A DNA stretch of 16,087 nt, from assembly GCA_030593185.1 (NCBI GenBank), contig JAUVHQ010000018.1, positions 1 through 16,087 of the forward strand, written 5' to 3'. Each line of letters opens with the position of its first letter. The first letter of the stretch is position 1. The notes beneath the pieces are model-generated. The model did not search any database. It was not told the DNA's origin and was given only the letters and a program-made list of their open reading frames with translations. Positions 1-6,741 of this stretch are shown one piece after another. The position numbers were made by a program, and so were the translations under genes. This stretch comes from Bacteroidota bacterium. GTDB lineage: Bacteria > Bacteroidota > Bacteroidia > Bacteroidales > VadinHA17.

Positions 1-514
1 TGATGCAGGAAACAATGTAGGTAATTCACTGATGGTTGGTGCTGCAAAAATGGGTATGGACTTCCGGGCTGCTGCTCCTGAAGATTGTCAGCCCAATGAT
101 GATTTGGTGAATACCTGCATGAAAATTGCAAAAGATACCGGTGCCAGCATAACCATTACAGATAATGTTGAAACTGCTGTAAAGGGAGCAGATTTTCTCT
201 ATACGGATGTTTGGGTCTCAATGGGCGAACCTGATTCAGTTTGGAAGGAAAGAATACAACTGCTTAAACCTTACCAGGTTAATAAGAATGTTTTAAAATT
301 AACCGCCAATCCTAAGGTTAAGGTCCTGCATTGCTTGCCTGCTTTTCATAACAGGGAGACAAAAGTAGGAGAGGAGATATTTCAGAAGTTTGGGCTTGAT
401 GCAATGGAAGTAACTGAAGATGTTTTTGAATCAGAAGCTTCTGTTGTTTTTAATGAAGCTGAAAACAGGTTACATACAATTAAAGCAATAATGGTGGCAA
501 CATTAGGCCAATAG
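1..514 (+). CDS. argF: Ornithine carbamoyltransferase, C-terminal part (5' end outside window)
   Basis: This gene enters the window in frame from base 2 and ends with TAG, giving about 170 residues, roughly the C-terminal half of a ~330-residue enzyme. The family transfers a carbamoyl group from carbamoyl phosphate to ornithine to make citrulline in the cytosol. The ornithine-binding half is recognisable: a DAGNNVGNSLM segment at the window edge, TDVWVSMGE, the hallmark HCLPAFHN loop carrying the catalytic Cys, and an ENRLHTIKA motif near the end. The sequence resembles the E. coli ArgF/ArgI and ArcB type more than the N-acetylornithine-specific enzyme of Bacteroides. Anabolic (argF) and catabolic (arcB) roles cannot be separated without the upstream neighbours, so the symbol is provisional. 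Confidence 0.93.
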   Translation, partial: DAGNNVGNSLMVGAAKMGMDFRAAAPEDCQPNDDLVNTCMKIAKDTGASITITDNVETAVKGADFLYTDVWVSMGEPDSVWKERIQLLKPYQVNKNVLKLTANPKVKVLHCLPAFHNRETKVGEEIFQKFGLDAMEVTEDVFESEASVVFNEAENRLHTIKAIMVATLGQ

Positions 515-528
515 TCAGAAAAATTACC

Positions 529-571
529 TCCGGTGAACTCGCAAGCTCGGTTCATAGAATTCATGAATTTT
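529..571 (+). terminator. Possible weak terminator region after argF
   Basis: A short stem (TGAAC pairing with GTTCA, around 531-554) is followed by the palindrome AATTCATGAATT at 558-569 and a run of T. Both stems are short, so a terminator role is only a suggestion from position. Confidence 0.3.
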
Positions 572-617
572 TCAGGTTAGTGACTTGCAATTCAAATTCT
601 GTTATGTCCTGGCAGAA

Positions 618-659
618 AACAACAAATAATAAATTTCAAAAAACAAATAATATCTGAAG
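618..659. repeat. Degenerate 7-bp tandem array
   Basis: Six consecutive 7-bp units can be read here. AATAATA occurs at 625-631 and 646-652, with related A-rich units between. The array ends exactly where the 40-bp palindrome begins. Very similar words recur in the array at 2660-2701. Confidence 0.6.
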
Positions 660-699
660 TTAATTACGTTATTAATAACGTTATTAATAACGTAATTAA
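660..699. repeat. Perfect 40-bp AT-rich palindrome
   Basis: Each 20-base half is the exact reverse complement of the other, with the centre between 679 and 680. The core is built from overlapping copies of GTTATTAATAAC. It lies between the converging argF and DUF456 genes and ends 2 bp before the DUF456 stop codon. It could form a cruciform or act as a two-way transcription end, although no T-run follows it on either strand. Confidence 0.9.
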
Positions 700-701
700 T
701 A

Positions 702-1181
702 TTAAAAAAGCTCTTTAAAGAAGTAATAGGTCATTATTCCGGAAGCTATTAGTTTGATTCCCGTGCCAAGTAAAAAGCCAAACAAAGAACCGAGACCTGC
801 TCTGAATGATTTGCTGAATTCTTTTCCACGTGCTACTTCAGCAATAATAGCACCTGCCAGAGGCCCAATAATAATACCTATGGGAGGGAAAAAGAAAATA
901 CCAACTACAAGTCCTAATGTGGCACCCCACACTCCGGCTTTTGAACCTCCGAATTTTTTAGTGCCCCAAATAGGTACTATATAATCGATTATTGTTACTG
1001 CAACAGCAATAGCTCCCATTAATAGCAGGAAATTAGATGTGAAATCCCTGAACCCGGTAAAGTGAAGGAACAATAGTCCGATAAAGCTTAACGGCGGACC
1101 GGGCATTATCGGGAGGATACATCCAAGAAGTCCGACTATAATAAAAATGATCCCTATTGCTACAAGAATATAATCAACCAT
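702..1181 (-). CDS. DUF456 family membrane protein
   Basis: A 159-residue integral membrane protein with four or five hydrophobic segments. It matches my memory of the DUF456 family: a GCILPIMPGPPLSF segment at residues 20-33, a central DYIVPIWGTKKFGGSKAG stretch, then a Gly-rich GIIIGPLAGAI segment. The function of the family is not known. ATG at 1181 begins directly with the first membrane segment, as expected. It is the last of three minus-strand genes here, but a gap of about 120 bases separates it from the PepSY gene, so it may have its own promoter. That gap holds a 12-bp palindrome, ATGAATATTCAT, at 1244-1255. Confidence 0.85.
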   Translation of the reverse strand: MVDYILVAIGIIFIIVGLLGCILPIMPGPPLSFIGLLFLHFTGFRDFTSNFLLLMGAIAVAVTIIDYIVPIWGTKKFGGSKAGVWGATLGLVVGIFFFPPIGIIIGPLAGAIIAEVARGKEFSKSFRAGLGSLFGFLLGTGIKLIASGIMTYYFFKELF

Positions 1182-1304
1182 ACTTGCTTATAATTTTGAT
1201 TCATCAGGATAAGATATAGTAATACTGGAATATTGAAGTAAGGATGAATATTCATTATCATTCCATATAATAACTGATAATCTTCCGGGTGAACCATAAT
1301 ATTC

Positions 1305-1853
1305 TTACAGGAACAAAAGAAATAATATTGGAACTATTAACCCTGCTATTGTCAGCCATGCGCCGCGGCCCGTTATTCCATTCTTACCTCTTAGAATAAA
1401 TAATCCTGTAATTGCGAGCAGGACGAGTGCGCCGCTAAAAATATCTGAAAACCAGGTCCATAATTTCCCCGGGTTATAATGCAGGAAGTTTACCTCGTAG
1501 AATAATGGTCTGCGCCTGATTTTTTCAAGGATTCCTTTACCTGTTCCGAGATCAATAACCATCGATCCTCCTTTTAAAAATATTTTCAGAGTATTATCAG
1601 CAGGGAAAAAAAACTTCTTGTAATTTTTTTCTTCACCTGTTTCTTCGAGAATAGATAACACAGTCTGTTTATCAGTGTTTTCCTTTTTAAGTTCCCGGTT
1701 CAGATTAATTTCTTTGTGCTGGATGATATAATTAGGGTTCCAGTCGTTTATGTGATTAAGTGCAATACCGGAAATACCGTAAATAATAGACATAGTCACA
1801 AAAAAATATCCAAAATCCCGGTGCAGGACTCTGTTCCATTTTCTCCACTTCAT
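1305..1853 (-). CDS. PepSY-associated transmembrane protein
   Basis: A 182-residue protein that looks like a small PepSY-type membrane protein. An N-terminal WNRVLHRDFG motif (His11) leads into a membrane helix at about 13-32. A hydrophilic extracytoplasmic domain with a GGSMVIDLGTGKG stretch follows (about 35-125), then an FLHYNPG motif (His125) and two closing helices at about 134-154 and 163-182. Relatives of this type occur near iron or haem uptake and reductase systems, and the helix-flanking His residues could bind haem; that part is inference. Upstream on the same strand lies the His-rich lipoprotein gene, but a hairpin terminator separates the two, so co-expression would need read-through. 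Confidence 0.75.
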   Translation of the reverse strand: MKWRKWNRVLHRDFGYFFVTMSIIYGISGIALNHINDWNPNYIIQHKEINLNRELKKENTDKQTVLSILEETGEEKNYKKFFFPADNTLKIFLKGGSMVIDLGTGKGILEKIRRRPLFYEVNFLHYNPGKLWTWFSDIFSGALVLLAITGLFILRGKNGITGRGAWLTIAGLIVPILFLLFL

Positions 1854-1865
1854 TGTGCGTGTTTT

Positions 1866-1895
1866 AAAAAAAAGGCCAGGAATAACCTGACCTTT
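1866..1895 (-). terminator. Rho-independent terminator after the lipoprotein gene
   Basis: The arms AAAGG and CAGG (1871-1880) pair with CCTG and CCTTT (1886-1895), with one mismatch and a 5-base loop. On the minus strand the stem is followed by a run of T (the A-run at 1866-1873). It sits about 20 bases past the lipoprotein stop codon and just before the PepSY start codon at 1853. Confidence 0.8.
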
Positions 1896-1916
1896 CTCTG
1901 GTGTTTATGAAATTAT

Positions 1917-2555
1917 TTATTCTGCTTTCACAGTATAACTAATACACTCAACGGAATACTGGGAAATATGATCTTTTTCACTTTCCTTAATTTTATTTCT
2001 GAGGGCAGTGATTTGATCCGTTACTTCGGTATGTTCCTCATCGCCTGGTTGTCCGTCGGCATTTTTATGTTCACAGGATTCATTATGTTCTGCATGTTCC
2101 TCATCGCCTGATTGTTCACCATCGTGAGTATGTTCAGCGGATTCATTATGTTCTGCAGGTTCTTCTTTTTCCTGGCTTAGTTCATCTTCCCATTTTGCAA
2201 GATATTCTTCATCAATTCTGAATTCAGTAAATGTTCCTTCAACAGTAACATCACTTCCTTCCAGATCAACTTCAAAAACAGAAATATTTTCACCGGTTGT
2301 GATCTTTAACCTGTTATCAGGATTGATACCTAAGATGAGCATCTTCTTTCCTCCATTTTTACAAACATGGTCAACAGTACCACTAACAATTATCTTTTGA
2401 TCGATGTATTTATCCGGATTTTCGAGCAGTTCAGATATTGTAAGCTTCGCCGCTTCCTTTTCTGTTTCAACAGGGTTTTCAGATTTTTGAGGATTATTGC
2501 CACATGAGAATAACACAACACTCAATACAATTACAAAAAGTACTTTCTTCATCAC
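1917..2555 (-). CDS. Lipoprotein with OB-fold-like domain and His-rich duplicated segment
   Basis: A 212-residue probable lipoprotein. The N-terminus MMKKVLFVIVLSVVLFSC has a lipobox with Cys18. Residues about 35-115 resemble a tRNA_anti/OB-fold-like domain (KIIVSGTVDHVC, then VTVEGTFTEF). Residues 134-175 are two adjacent 21-residue repeats, each starting AEHNES and ending GDEEH, rich in His, Glu and Asp and carrying Cys161. The C-terminal part is helical and charged. The repeat composition suggests metal binding at the cell surface or in the periplasm; this is inferred from composition and from the nearby Fe(II) transporter. I do not recognise a named family. A -7-like element lies just upstream at 2580-2587. 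Confidence 0.7.
   Translation of the reverse strand: MMKKVLFVIVLSVVLFSCGNNPQKSENPVETEKEAAKLTISELLENPDKYIDQKIIVSGTVDHVCKNGGKKMLILGINPDNRLKITTGENISVFEVDLEGSDVTVEGTFTEFRIDEEYLAKWEDELSQEKEEPAEHNESAEHTHDGEQSGDEEHAEHNESCEHKNADGQPGDEEHTEVTDQITALRNKIKESEKDHISQYSVECISYTVKAE
2031..2156 (-). repeat. Two 63-bp in-frame repeats in the lipoprotein gene
   Basis: These encode the duplicated 21-residue His/Glu-rich segment (residues 134-154 and 155-175). Both units keep AEHNES at the start and GDEEH at the end, and the middle of each unit has diverged. The copy number could vary by slippage or recombination. Confidence 0.85.
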
Positions 2556-2579
2556 TTTAATTTTTTAAATTTTAGTTTG

Positions 2580-2612
2580 CAAATATAATAATTTTTTTAA
2601 AAACAGAATCAA
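2580..2612 (-). promoter_or_regulatory. Bacteroidota-type promoter for the lipoprotein gene
   Basis: Read on the minus strand, TATATTTG at 2580-2587 fits the TAnnTTTG -7 consensus. A TTG lies 22 bases upstream (2610-2612), slightly farther than usual. The leader to the ATG at 2555 would be about 20 bases. Confidence 0.55.
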
Positions 2613-2659
2613 TCTATTAATAGAGTCTGTCTATAAAGTCTGCATTTTTTCCATTTATA

Positions 2660-2701
2660 AATCTCAAATCTCAAATAATAAATTACAAATAATATCCAAT
2701 G
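2660..2701. repeat. Degenerate 7-bp tandem array
   Basis: Six 7-bp units are in register: AATCTCA occurs twice in a row (2660-2673), and AATAATA occurs at 2674-2680 and 2688-2694 on either side of AATTACA. Confidence 0.75.
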
Positions 2702-2820
2702 TTTGAAAAAACAAATCTCAAAGAGCACATATATAAGAATTTGATTTTTTTGTTATTGGAATTTGATATTTTACACTGATTCTGGTTATTCCCAAAGGAT
2801 AAGTTTTCTCTTTTATATAG

Positions 2821-2840
2821 ATGACATCTTTATATGTCAT
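2821..2840. repeat. 7-bp inverted repeat
   Basis: ATGACAT at 2821-2827 and ATGTCAT at 2834-2840 are exact inverted copies around a 6-base loop. It could be a protein-binding site or a small hairpin; nothing nearby decides this. Confidence 0.5.
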
Positions 2841-2977
2841 TTCAAATAATAATTTCTTAAAATCCTAAAACCTTTTTTTCTTCCTTAGCCTCAGCCTCAG
2901 CCTTTAATACGAGAATGATTATTAAAATGCTATAACTCGGTATATATCAATGAATAACTTTGAACCGAACTTTCGAG

Positions 2978-3019
2978 CTTCGCAACCGCTAAAGCTTTAT
3001 GCGAACGCGGTCAACGAAG
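2978..3019 (-). terminator. Nested stem-loop downstream of the feo genes
   Basis: Outer arms CTTCG/CGAAG, middle arms ACCGC/GCGGT and the inner palindrome TAAAGCTTTA (2990-2999) nest inside one another. A competing pairing, TTCGCA/TGCGAA, is also possible. It lies 17 bases past the stop codon of the FeoB-associated gene. No T-run follows on the minus strand, so it may protect the mRNA 3' end rather than terminate alone. Confidence 0.45.
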
Positions 3020-3035
3020 TTAAATTCCAATACGT

Positions 3036-3221
3036 TTAATTAGTGGATATGGGTTTATAAGCAGACAAAATATCTCTTTTAGCTGAACAGGCTGTGCAGG
3101 AACCATTGCAACTGTAGTTTTTATTACCTTGTTTATTGGGCAAGAATATTTTTATCATATGATATAGAGCATATAATATAGATAACCCGATTACCAGATA
3201 TGTTATTATTTCTTGTATCAT
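3036..3221 (-). CDS. FeoB-associated Cys-rich membrane peptide
   Basis: A 61-residue peptide with one N-terminal membrane helix (about residues 5-28) followed by the cysteine cluster CNGSCTACSAK, which fits the FeoB-associated Cys-rich family (Pfam 'FeoB_associated'). It begins 34 bases past the feoAB stop codon on the same strand and probably shares its transcript. The Cys cluster could bind Fe(II) or take part in redox control of the transporter; that role is inferred from family and position, and I know of no settled biochemical function. Confidence 0.85.
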   Translation of the reverse strand: MIQEIITYLVIGLSILYALYHMIKIFLPNKQGNKNYSCNGSCTACSAKRDILSAYKPISTN

Positions 3222-3255
3222 GCTTTAAAGTTAAAAGTTTGCCACTCTTCCCTTC

Positions 3256-5769
3256 CTAAACAAACAGGCTTCCAACCTTGTAAACCATAAAAGAGAGTAT
3301 CCACGCAAGACTTGTTGTATAAACAATAGTAAAAACTGCCCATTTCCAGTTACCTGATTCCTTTTTTATTGCTGCAATAACTGCAACACATGGAAAATAG
3401 ACCAGGATAAATACTAAGAATGCTAAAGCTACAAGAGGATTGAAAACAGGATCACCTTTTCTTTCGCCTTCACTATAGCGAATTTCTTTAATTCTTTGTA
3501 CCAGGGTTTCGGAAGCACCATCCGAATCAACTCCTGCCTGATAAAGGACTGCCATTGTGCTAACGACAATTTCTTTTGCAGCGATCCCGGAAAGAAGACA
3601 GACCCCCATTCTCCAGTCAAATCCTAATGGTTTGATAACCGGTTCAATGAAATACCCTATTTGTCCGATATATGATTTTTCCTGATGTTCTGCTTGTTGC
3701 CGGAGTTGTAATATTTTGATTTTACTGTTTTTTTGCAGTTCAAGTTTTTCTATAGCTCCTGTTTCAGTGTTGGAAATCAATGCTTTTTCCTTTTCAGCTT
3801 GCTTAATAGTTTCTTCAATCATATTATCGTAGTCAATTGAATAGGATACATTTCTTGGGTAGTACCCAAGTGCCCATATTATTATTGAAGCTACAAGTAT
3901 CACTCCCCCCATTTTTCTTAAATATTGAAATCCTTTATACCACATATGTTTCAGAGTAGACTTCATGGTTGGCATTCTATAGGGTGGGAGTTCCATTACG
4001 AAAGGCACCTCCTCGGTTCTGAAAAATATTTTTTTCAGGATAACTGCAACAACTGAAGCCAGGATAACTCCGGTAAAATACATCACAAACAGAATGATAC
4101 CCGGGTTATTAGGAAAAAATGCACCAATTAAAAGAATATAAATTGGAAGTCGTGCACTGCATGACATAAATGGGTTGATAAGAATAGTGAGCAGCCTGTT
4201 ATTACGGTTTTCGATTGTGCGTGTAGCCATTATAGCAGGTACATTGCATCCAAATCCCATGATAAGCGGAATAAATGATTTACCATGCAGTCCGATCTTA
4301 TGCATTACTTTGTCCATAATAAAAGCAGCCCTCGCCATATAACCTGTATCTTCCATAAGTGATATGAAGAAGAAAAGGATCAGGATATTAGGTAAGAACA
4401 CGATAACACTTCCGACACCGCTTACAATACCATCTGCCAGAAGGGCTTTTAATGGTCCGTCAGGCATAACTCCGTTTAACCAGCCGGAGAACCAGCCAAT
4501 TATTATTTCCAGCCATTGCATTGGAAACCTTCCCAGCTCAAATGTGGAAAAGAACATAATGAACATAGCGATAAAAAAGATAGGGAATCCGAACAGCTTA
4601 TGAGTGATAAAATCGTCAATTCGCTTTGTGACATTTCTTTCAACTGTCCCGTTTTTGTAAGTTTCTTTCAGTGCACCGGCAATAAACCCATACCTTGCAT
4701 CAGTAATAAATGTCTCTGTATCTTCTTTGTATTGGTTTTCAAGACTGAATATTTCTTTTTTTGCAGTATCATTGATCTTTTTGTAGTTGGGCCATCTGGA
4801 AAGAGAGAAATGAACAGCCTTATCTTTTTCAACCAGTTTAATTGCATAAAATCGTGAGGATACTATATCTGTCAGTGCCTTATTTTCCCAGATAATATCC
4901 TGCAATATCTTAAGAGAATCTTCGACCGGTTTTTCGTATTTAATATGTACATGTCTCAAATCAGGATCCCGGTCTTCATAAACATCAATTACTTTATCGA
5001 AGAGTTGTTTTATCCCTGATCCCTTTGAACTAATTGTAGGTATAATGGGGATCCCTATCATTTTCCCAAGAGAATTGTAATCGAAGTGGTCGCCACGCTT
5101 AAGGTGTTCATCATACATGTTTAGTGCCATAACAACACGTATGTCCATGTCTATCAGCTGAGTAGTAAGAAACAGGTTCCTTTCAAGGTTAGATGCATCA
5201 ACCACATTGATCACTACGTCCGGCATCTTTCCGAAAATGTGTTTCCTGACAAAGATCTCTTCAGGTGAATAAGCTGATAAAGAATAGGTTCCGGGAAGAT
5301 CAATAAGTTCAAAAGTATAGTTGCCCCGTTTAAAAGTAGCAATTTTTGAATCAATTGTAACTCCGCCATAATTTCCGACATGCTCGCGTGAGTGAGAGGC
5401 ATGATTAAACAGAGTGGTCTTTCCGCAGTTGGGGTTTCCGACAAGGGCTACATTTATATGTTTCCCTTTTGCTCTGGCAGTACGTACAAAAGATTCTTCA
5501 GTTTCTATTCCATTGAAATTTTTAATTCCATATTTTTGTGCTTCTTCAATTGTAACAATCTCAATAAGTTGTGCTTCGCTACGCCTCAGGGAAACCTCAT
5601 ATGACATTATGGAATACTGGATAGGATCTTGCAGTGGGGCATTTTTAATAACCTTTATTTTTTTCCCTTTAACGAATCCCATTTCCATTATCCTTTTCCT
5701 GAACGCACCCCGTCCTCTCACTTTTGTGATTATTCCTTCTTCATTATTTTTTAGTTGTGATAAATTCAT
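3256..5769 (-). CDS. feoB: Fused FeoA-FeoB ferrous iron transporter
   Basis: An 837-residue inner-membrane Fe(II) importer. Residues 1-75 form a FeoA (SH3-like) domain, fused to FeoB as in many Bacteroidota. The G domain shows G1 GNPNCGKT (111-118), G2 GGVT (135-138), G3 DLPG (157-160), G4 NMYD (217-220) and G5 SSK (247-249). The membrane part begins near residue 392 and contains the Cys-bearing signatures GCNVPA (507-512) and SCSAR (536-540). A charged, coiled-coil-like insert occupies about 640-698 between membrane segments. Length and motifs are complete, so the transporter looks functional. A promoter lies at 5818-5850 and a strong hairpin immediately before the start codon. The FeoB-associated peptide follows downstream. 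Confidence 0.97.
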   Translation of the reverse strand: MNLSQLKNNEEGIITKVRGRGAFRKRIMEMGFVKGKKIKVIKNAPLQDPIQYSIMSYEVSLRRSEAQLIEIVTIEEAQKYGIKNFNGIETEESFVRTARAKGKHINVALVGNPNCGKTTLFNHASHSREHVGNYGGVTIDSKIATFKRGNYTFELIDLPGTYSLSAYSPEEIFVRKHIFGKMPDVVINVVDASNLERNLFLTTQLIDMDIRVVMALNMYDEHLKRGDHFDYNSLGKMIGIPIIPTISSKGSGIKQLFDKVIDVYEDRDPDLRHVHIKYEKPVEDSLKILQDIIWENKALTDIVSSRFYAIKLVEKDKAVHFSLSRWPNYKKINDTAKKEIFSLENQYKEDTETFITDARYGFIAGALKETYKNGTVERNVTKRIDDFITHKLFGFPIFFIAMFIMFFSTFELGRFPMQWLEIIIGWFSGWLNGVMPDGPLKALLADGIVSGVGSVIVFLPNILILFFFISLMEDTGYMARAAFIMDKVMHKIGLHGKSFIPLIMGFGCNVPAIMATRTIENRNNRLLTILINPFMSCSARLPIYILLIGAFFPNNPGIILFVMYFTGVILASVVAVILKKIFFRTEEVPFVMELPPYRMPTMKSTLKHMWYKGFQYLRKMGGVILVASIIIWALGYYPRNVSYSIDYDNMIEETIKQAEKEKALISNTETGAIEKLELQKNSKIKILQLRQQAEHQEKSYIGQIGYFIEPVIKPLGFDWRMGVCLLSGIAAKEIVVSTMAVLYQAGVDSDGASETLVQRIKEIRYSEGERKGDPVFNPLVALAFLVFILVYFPCVAVIAAIKKESGNWKWAVFTIVYTTSLAWILSFMVYKVGSLFV

Positions 5770-5776
5770 TTCAAGA

Positions 5777-5798
5777 ACCGGCGGTGTTGCCTGCCGGT
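5777..5798 (-). promoter_or_regulatory. Hairpin in the feoAB leader, 7 bases before ATG
   Basis: ACCGGC (5777-5782) pairs with GCCGGT (5793-5798), extended by GG/CC with a one-base bulge, leaving a 5-base loop. In the transcript this GC-rich stem would sit at the ribosome-binding region of feoAB, whose start at 5769 has no clear Shine-Dalgarno sequence. It could limit or tune translation; no known riboswitch is recognised. Confidence 0.6.
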
Positions 5799-5817
5799 CA
5801 GTTTATTTTTCATTTTG

Positions 5818-5850
5818 CAAACGTACTATTAATAATGTTTCTAAACAATA
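5818..5850 (-). promoter_or_regulatory. Bacteroidota-type promoter for feoAB
   Basis: On the minus strand, TATTG (5846-5850), 20 bases, then TACGTTTG (5818-5825) fits the -33/-7 pattern TTTG-N19-21-TAnnTTTG. The implied leader is about 40 bases and contains the hairpin at 5777-5798. No convincing Fur box was seen here. Confidence 0.65.
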
Positions 5851-5886
5851 CCATATGGTTAATATTAATAAAATAATTGTGATGTA

Positions 5887-5992
5887 GTATGAAGAACAAA
5901 GTGCAAAGAGCAAAGAAGTATTGAGTATGAAGAAAGGAGTATGGAAGCGGATATTAACTTATAACATATAACGAATTAACTTATAACCCTTT
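5887..5992. repeat. Degenerate 7-bp tandem array next to the 113-bp element
   Basis: Fifteen units are in register, fourteen of 7 bases and one of 8. There are two compositional blocks: a G/A-rich block (for example GTGCAAA, GAGCAAA) and an AT-rich block (ACTTATA at 5957-5963 and 5979-5985, with ACATATA between). Repeat copy A starts 17 bases beyond it. Confidence 0.85.
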
Positions 5993-6009
5993 GGAACGAT
6001 GAAGGCCTG

Positions 6010-6122
6010 CCACGTGAAATGCGACGCCTGCCGTGCCTGCCCCGCAGGGAAGAATGACCGTGTCGGGGTAAAATTTGAGGCACGAAAATATTTCACCAGG
6101 GAAGGAGCATATTTCACTGTGG
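6010..6122. mobile_element. 113-bp hairpin element, copy A
   Basis: A 113-bp unit, distinctly GC-richer than its surroundings and 111/113 identical to the copy at 15947-16059. Its ends form an imperfect inverted repeat: CCACGTGAAATGC at one end matches the complement of the other apart from a 1-base and a 2-base bulge. Internal pairings include CGTGCC/GGCACG (6032-6037 with 6079-6084) and CCCCG/CGGGG. ATATTTCAC occurs twice, 21 bases apart. It has no open reading frame of note. The flanks CTG and TTG could be a worn 3-bp duplication. It resembles a MITE-like or REP-like non-autonomous element; no transposase is in the window. Confidence 0.8.
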
Positions 6123-6219
6123 TTGAATATTGAAAGGGTCAAATACATATATTAACCAAGTAATTAAAAAAAACTTAGTATCCCCGGGATATCGGTTTTT
6201 GTATGTTATGATAAGGGGA

Positions 6220-6242
6220 AAAACAGGCCAATGGCCGGTTTT
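6220..6242 (-). terminator. Rho-independent terminator of the DUF3276 gene
   Basis: AAAAC/GTTTT and GGCC/GGCC arms pair around the loop AAT, with one mismatch. On the minus strand the stem ends in a T-run. It lies 10 bases past the stop codon of the DUF3276 gene. Confidence 0.85.
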
Positions 6243-6252
6243 CTTGTAATTA

Positions 6253-6666
6253 TTATTCTTTTTTTTCCTCCAGATCCTCAAACTCTACATTGGTATAATC
6301 GTTCGAGATAGTCTCATCCTTAGCAATGGTTTCTGTATTTTCATCTTCTGCCATTACAATGTTTGGTTGTTTTTCCTTAATAAAACCGAGAGTAGAAACT
6401 AGTGCATCTGAGAATTTGTCAAAGTCTTCTTTATACAGAAAAACTTTGTGTTTCTCATAGAAAAAATTACCTTCTCTGTTAAATCTTTTCTTACTTTCGG
6501 TAATTGTCAGGTAATACTCATCCTTTCTGGTTGCTTTGACATCAAAAAAATAAGTCCTTCGCCCGGCTCGTACTACTTCCGAGAATATTTCTTCCCGATT
6601 GCTGTTTTTTTGATCATCTTTATTCTCAACTTGTTCATCCTTTTTTTCTTGTCCGTCTTCCATCAT
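6253..6666 (-). CDS. DUF3276 PUR-alpha-like nucleic-acid-binding protein
   Basis: A 137-residue protein of the DUF3276 group, which is widespread in Bacteroidota and related to the PUR-alpha/Borrelia PurA fold that binds single-stranded DNA and RNA. The acidic, lysine-rich N-terminus (1-25) is probably disordered. The core at about 26-100 carries EIFSEVVRAGRRTYFFDVK and YYLTITESKK, the beta-strand pattern of a PUR repeat. The acidic C-terminal tail (about 105-137) is low in complexity. Start is ATG at 6666 or the next codon at 6663. It is a single-gene transcript with its own promoter (6704-6731) and terminator (6220-6242), divergent from nusB. Confidence 0.88.
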   Translation of the reverse strand: MMEDGQEKKDEQVENKDDQKNSNREEIFSEVVRAGRRTYFFDVKATRKDEYYLTITESKKRFNREGNFFYEKHKVFLYKEDFDKFSDALVSTLGFIKEKQPNIVMAEDENTETIAKDETISNDYTNVEFEDLEEKKE

Positions 6667-6703
6667 TAAGAAATTTTTGAGTTATAGTTAATTAATCAAT
6701 GCC

Positions 6704-6731
6704 CAAATGTAAAAAATATTTTATGAAACAA
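6704..6731 (-). promoter_or_regulatory. Bacteroidota-type promoter for the DUF3276 gene
   Basis: On the minus strand TTG (6729-6731), 17 bases, then TACATTTG (6704-6711) matches TAnnTTTG. The spacing is a little short of the usual 19-21 bases. The leader would be about 30 bases. Confidence 0.55.
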
Positions 6732-6741
6732 GCATGTTAAA

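Larger units (their letters stand above)
2556..3035. other. 480-bp spacer without a gene
   Basis: No credible coding region is seen. The spacer holds the lipoprotein promoter, a heptamer array (2660-2701), a 7-bp inverted repeat (2821-2840), a short hexamer run based on CCTCAG (about 2883-2905), and a nested stem-loop downstream of the feo genes (2978-3019). A 19-base motif at 2621-2639 recurs at 10253-10271 with two differences. Confidence 0.7.
5770..6252. other. 483-bp spacer between feoAB and DUF3276 genes
   Basis: No gene is supported. It contains the feoAB leader hairpin and promoter, a heptamer array, the 113-bp element copy A, a 13-bp palindrome TATCCCCGGGATA (6179-6191), and the terminator of the DUF3276 gene. 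Confidence 0.7.

Noticed and set aside
754..984. Plus-strand open frame of 76 codons
   Set aside because: It lies antisense within the DUF456 gene, has no family resemblance, and the minus-strand protein is clearly real.
1239..1260. Fur-box-like sequence around ATGAATATTCAT followed by ATTATCA
   Set aside because: Only one half-site matches the Fur consensus well, and it lies before the DUF456 gene, not before feoAB.
5414..5887. Plus-strand open frame of 157 codons
   Set aside because: It is antisense to the FeoA and G domain of feoAB and continues into the feoAB promoter; no recognisable protein features.
6010..6122. 113-bp element as a small protein gene or CRISPR repeat
   Set aside because: All frames are quickly interrupted, and the copies are far apart, not regularly spaced with unique spacers.
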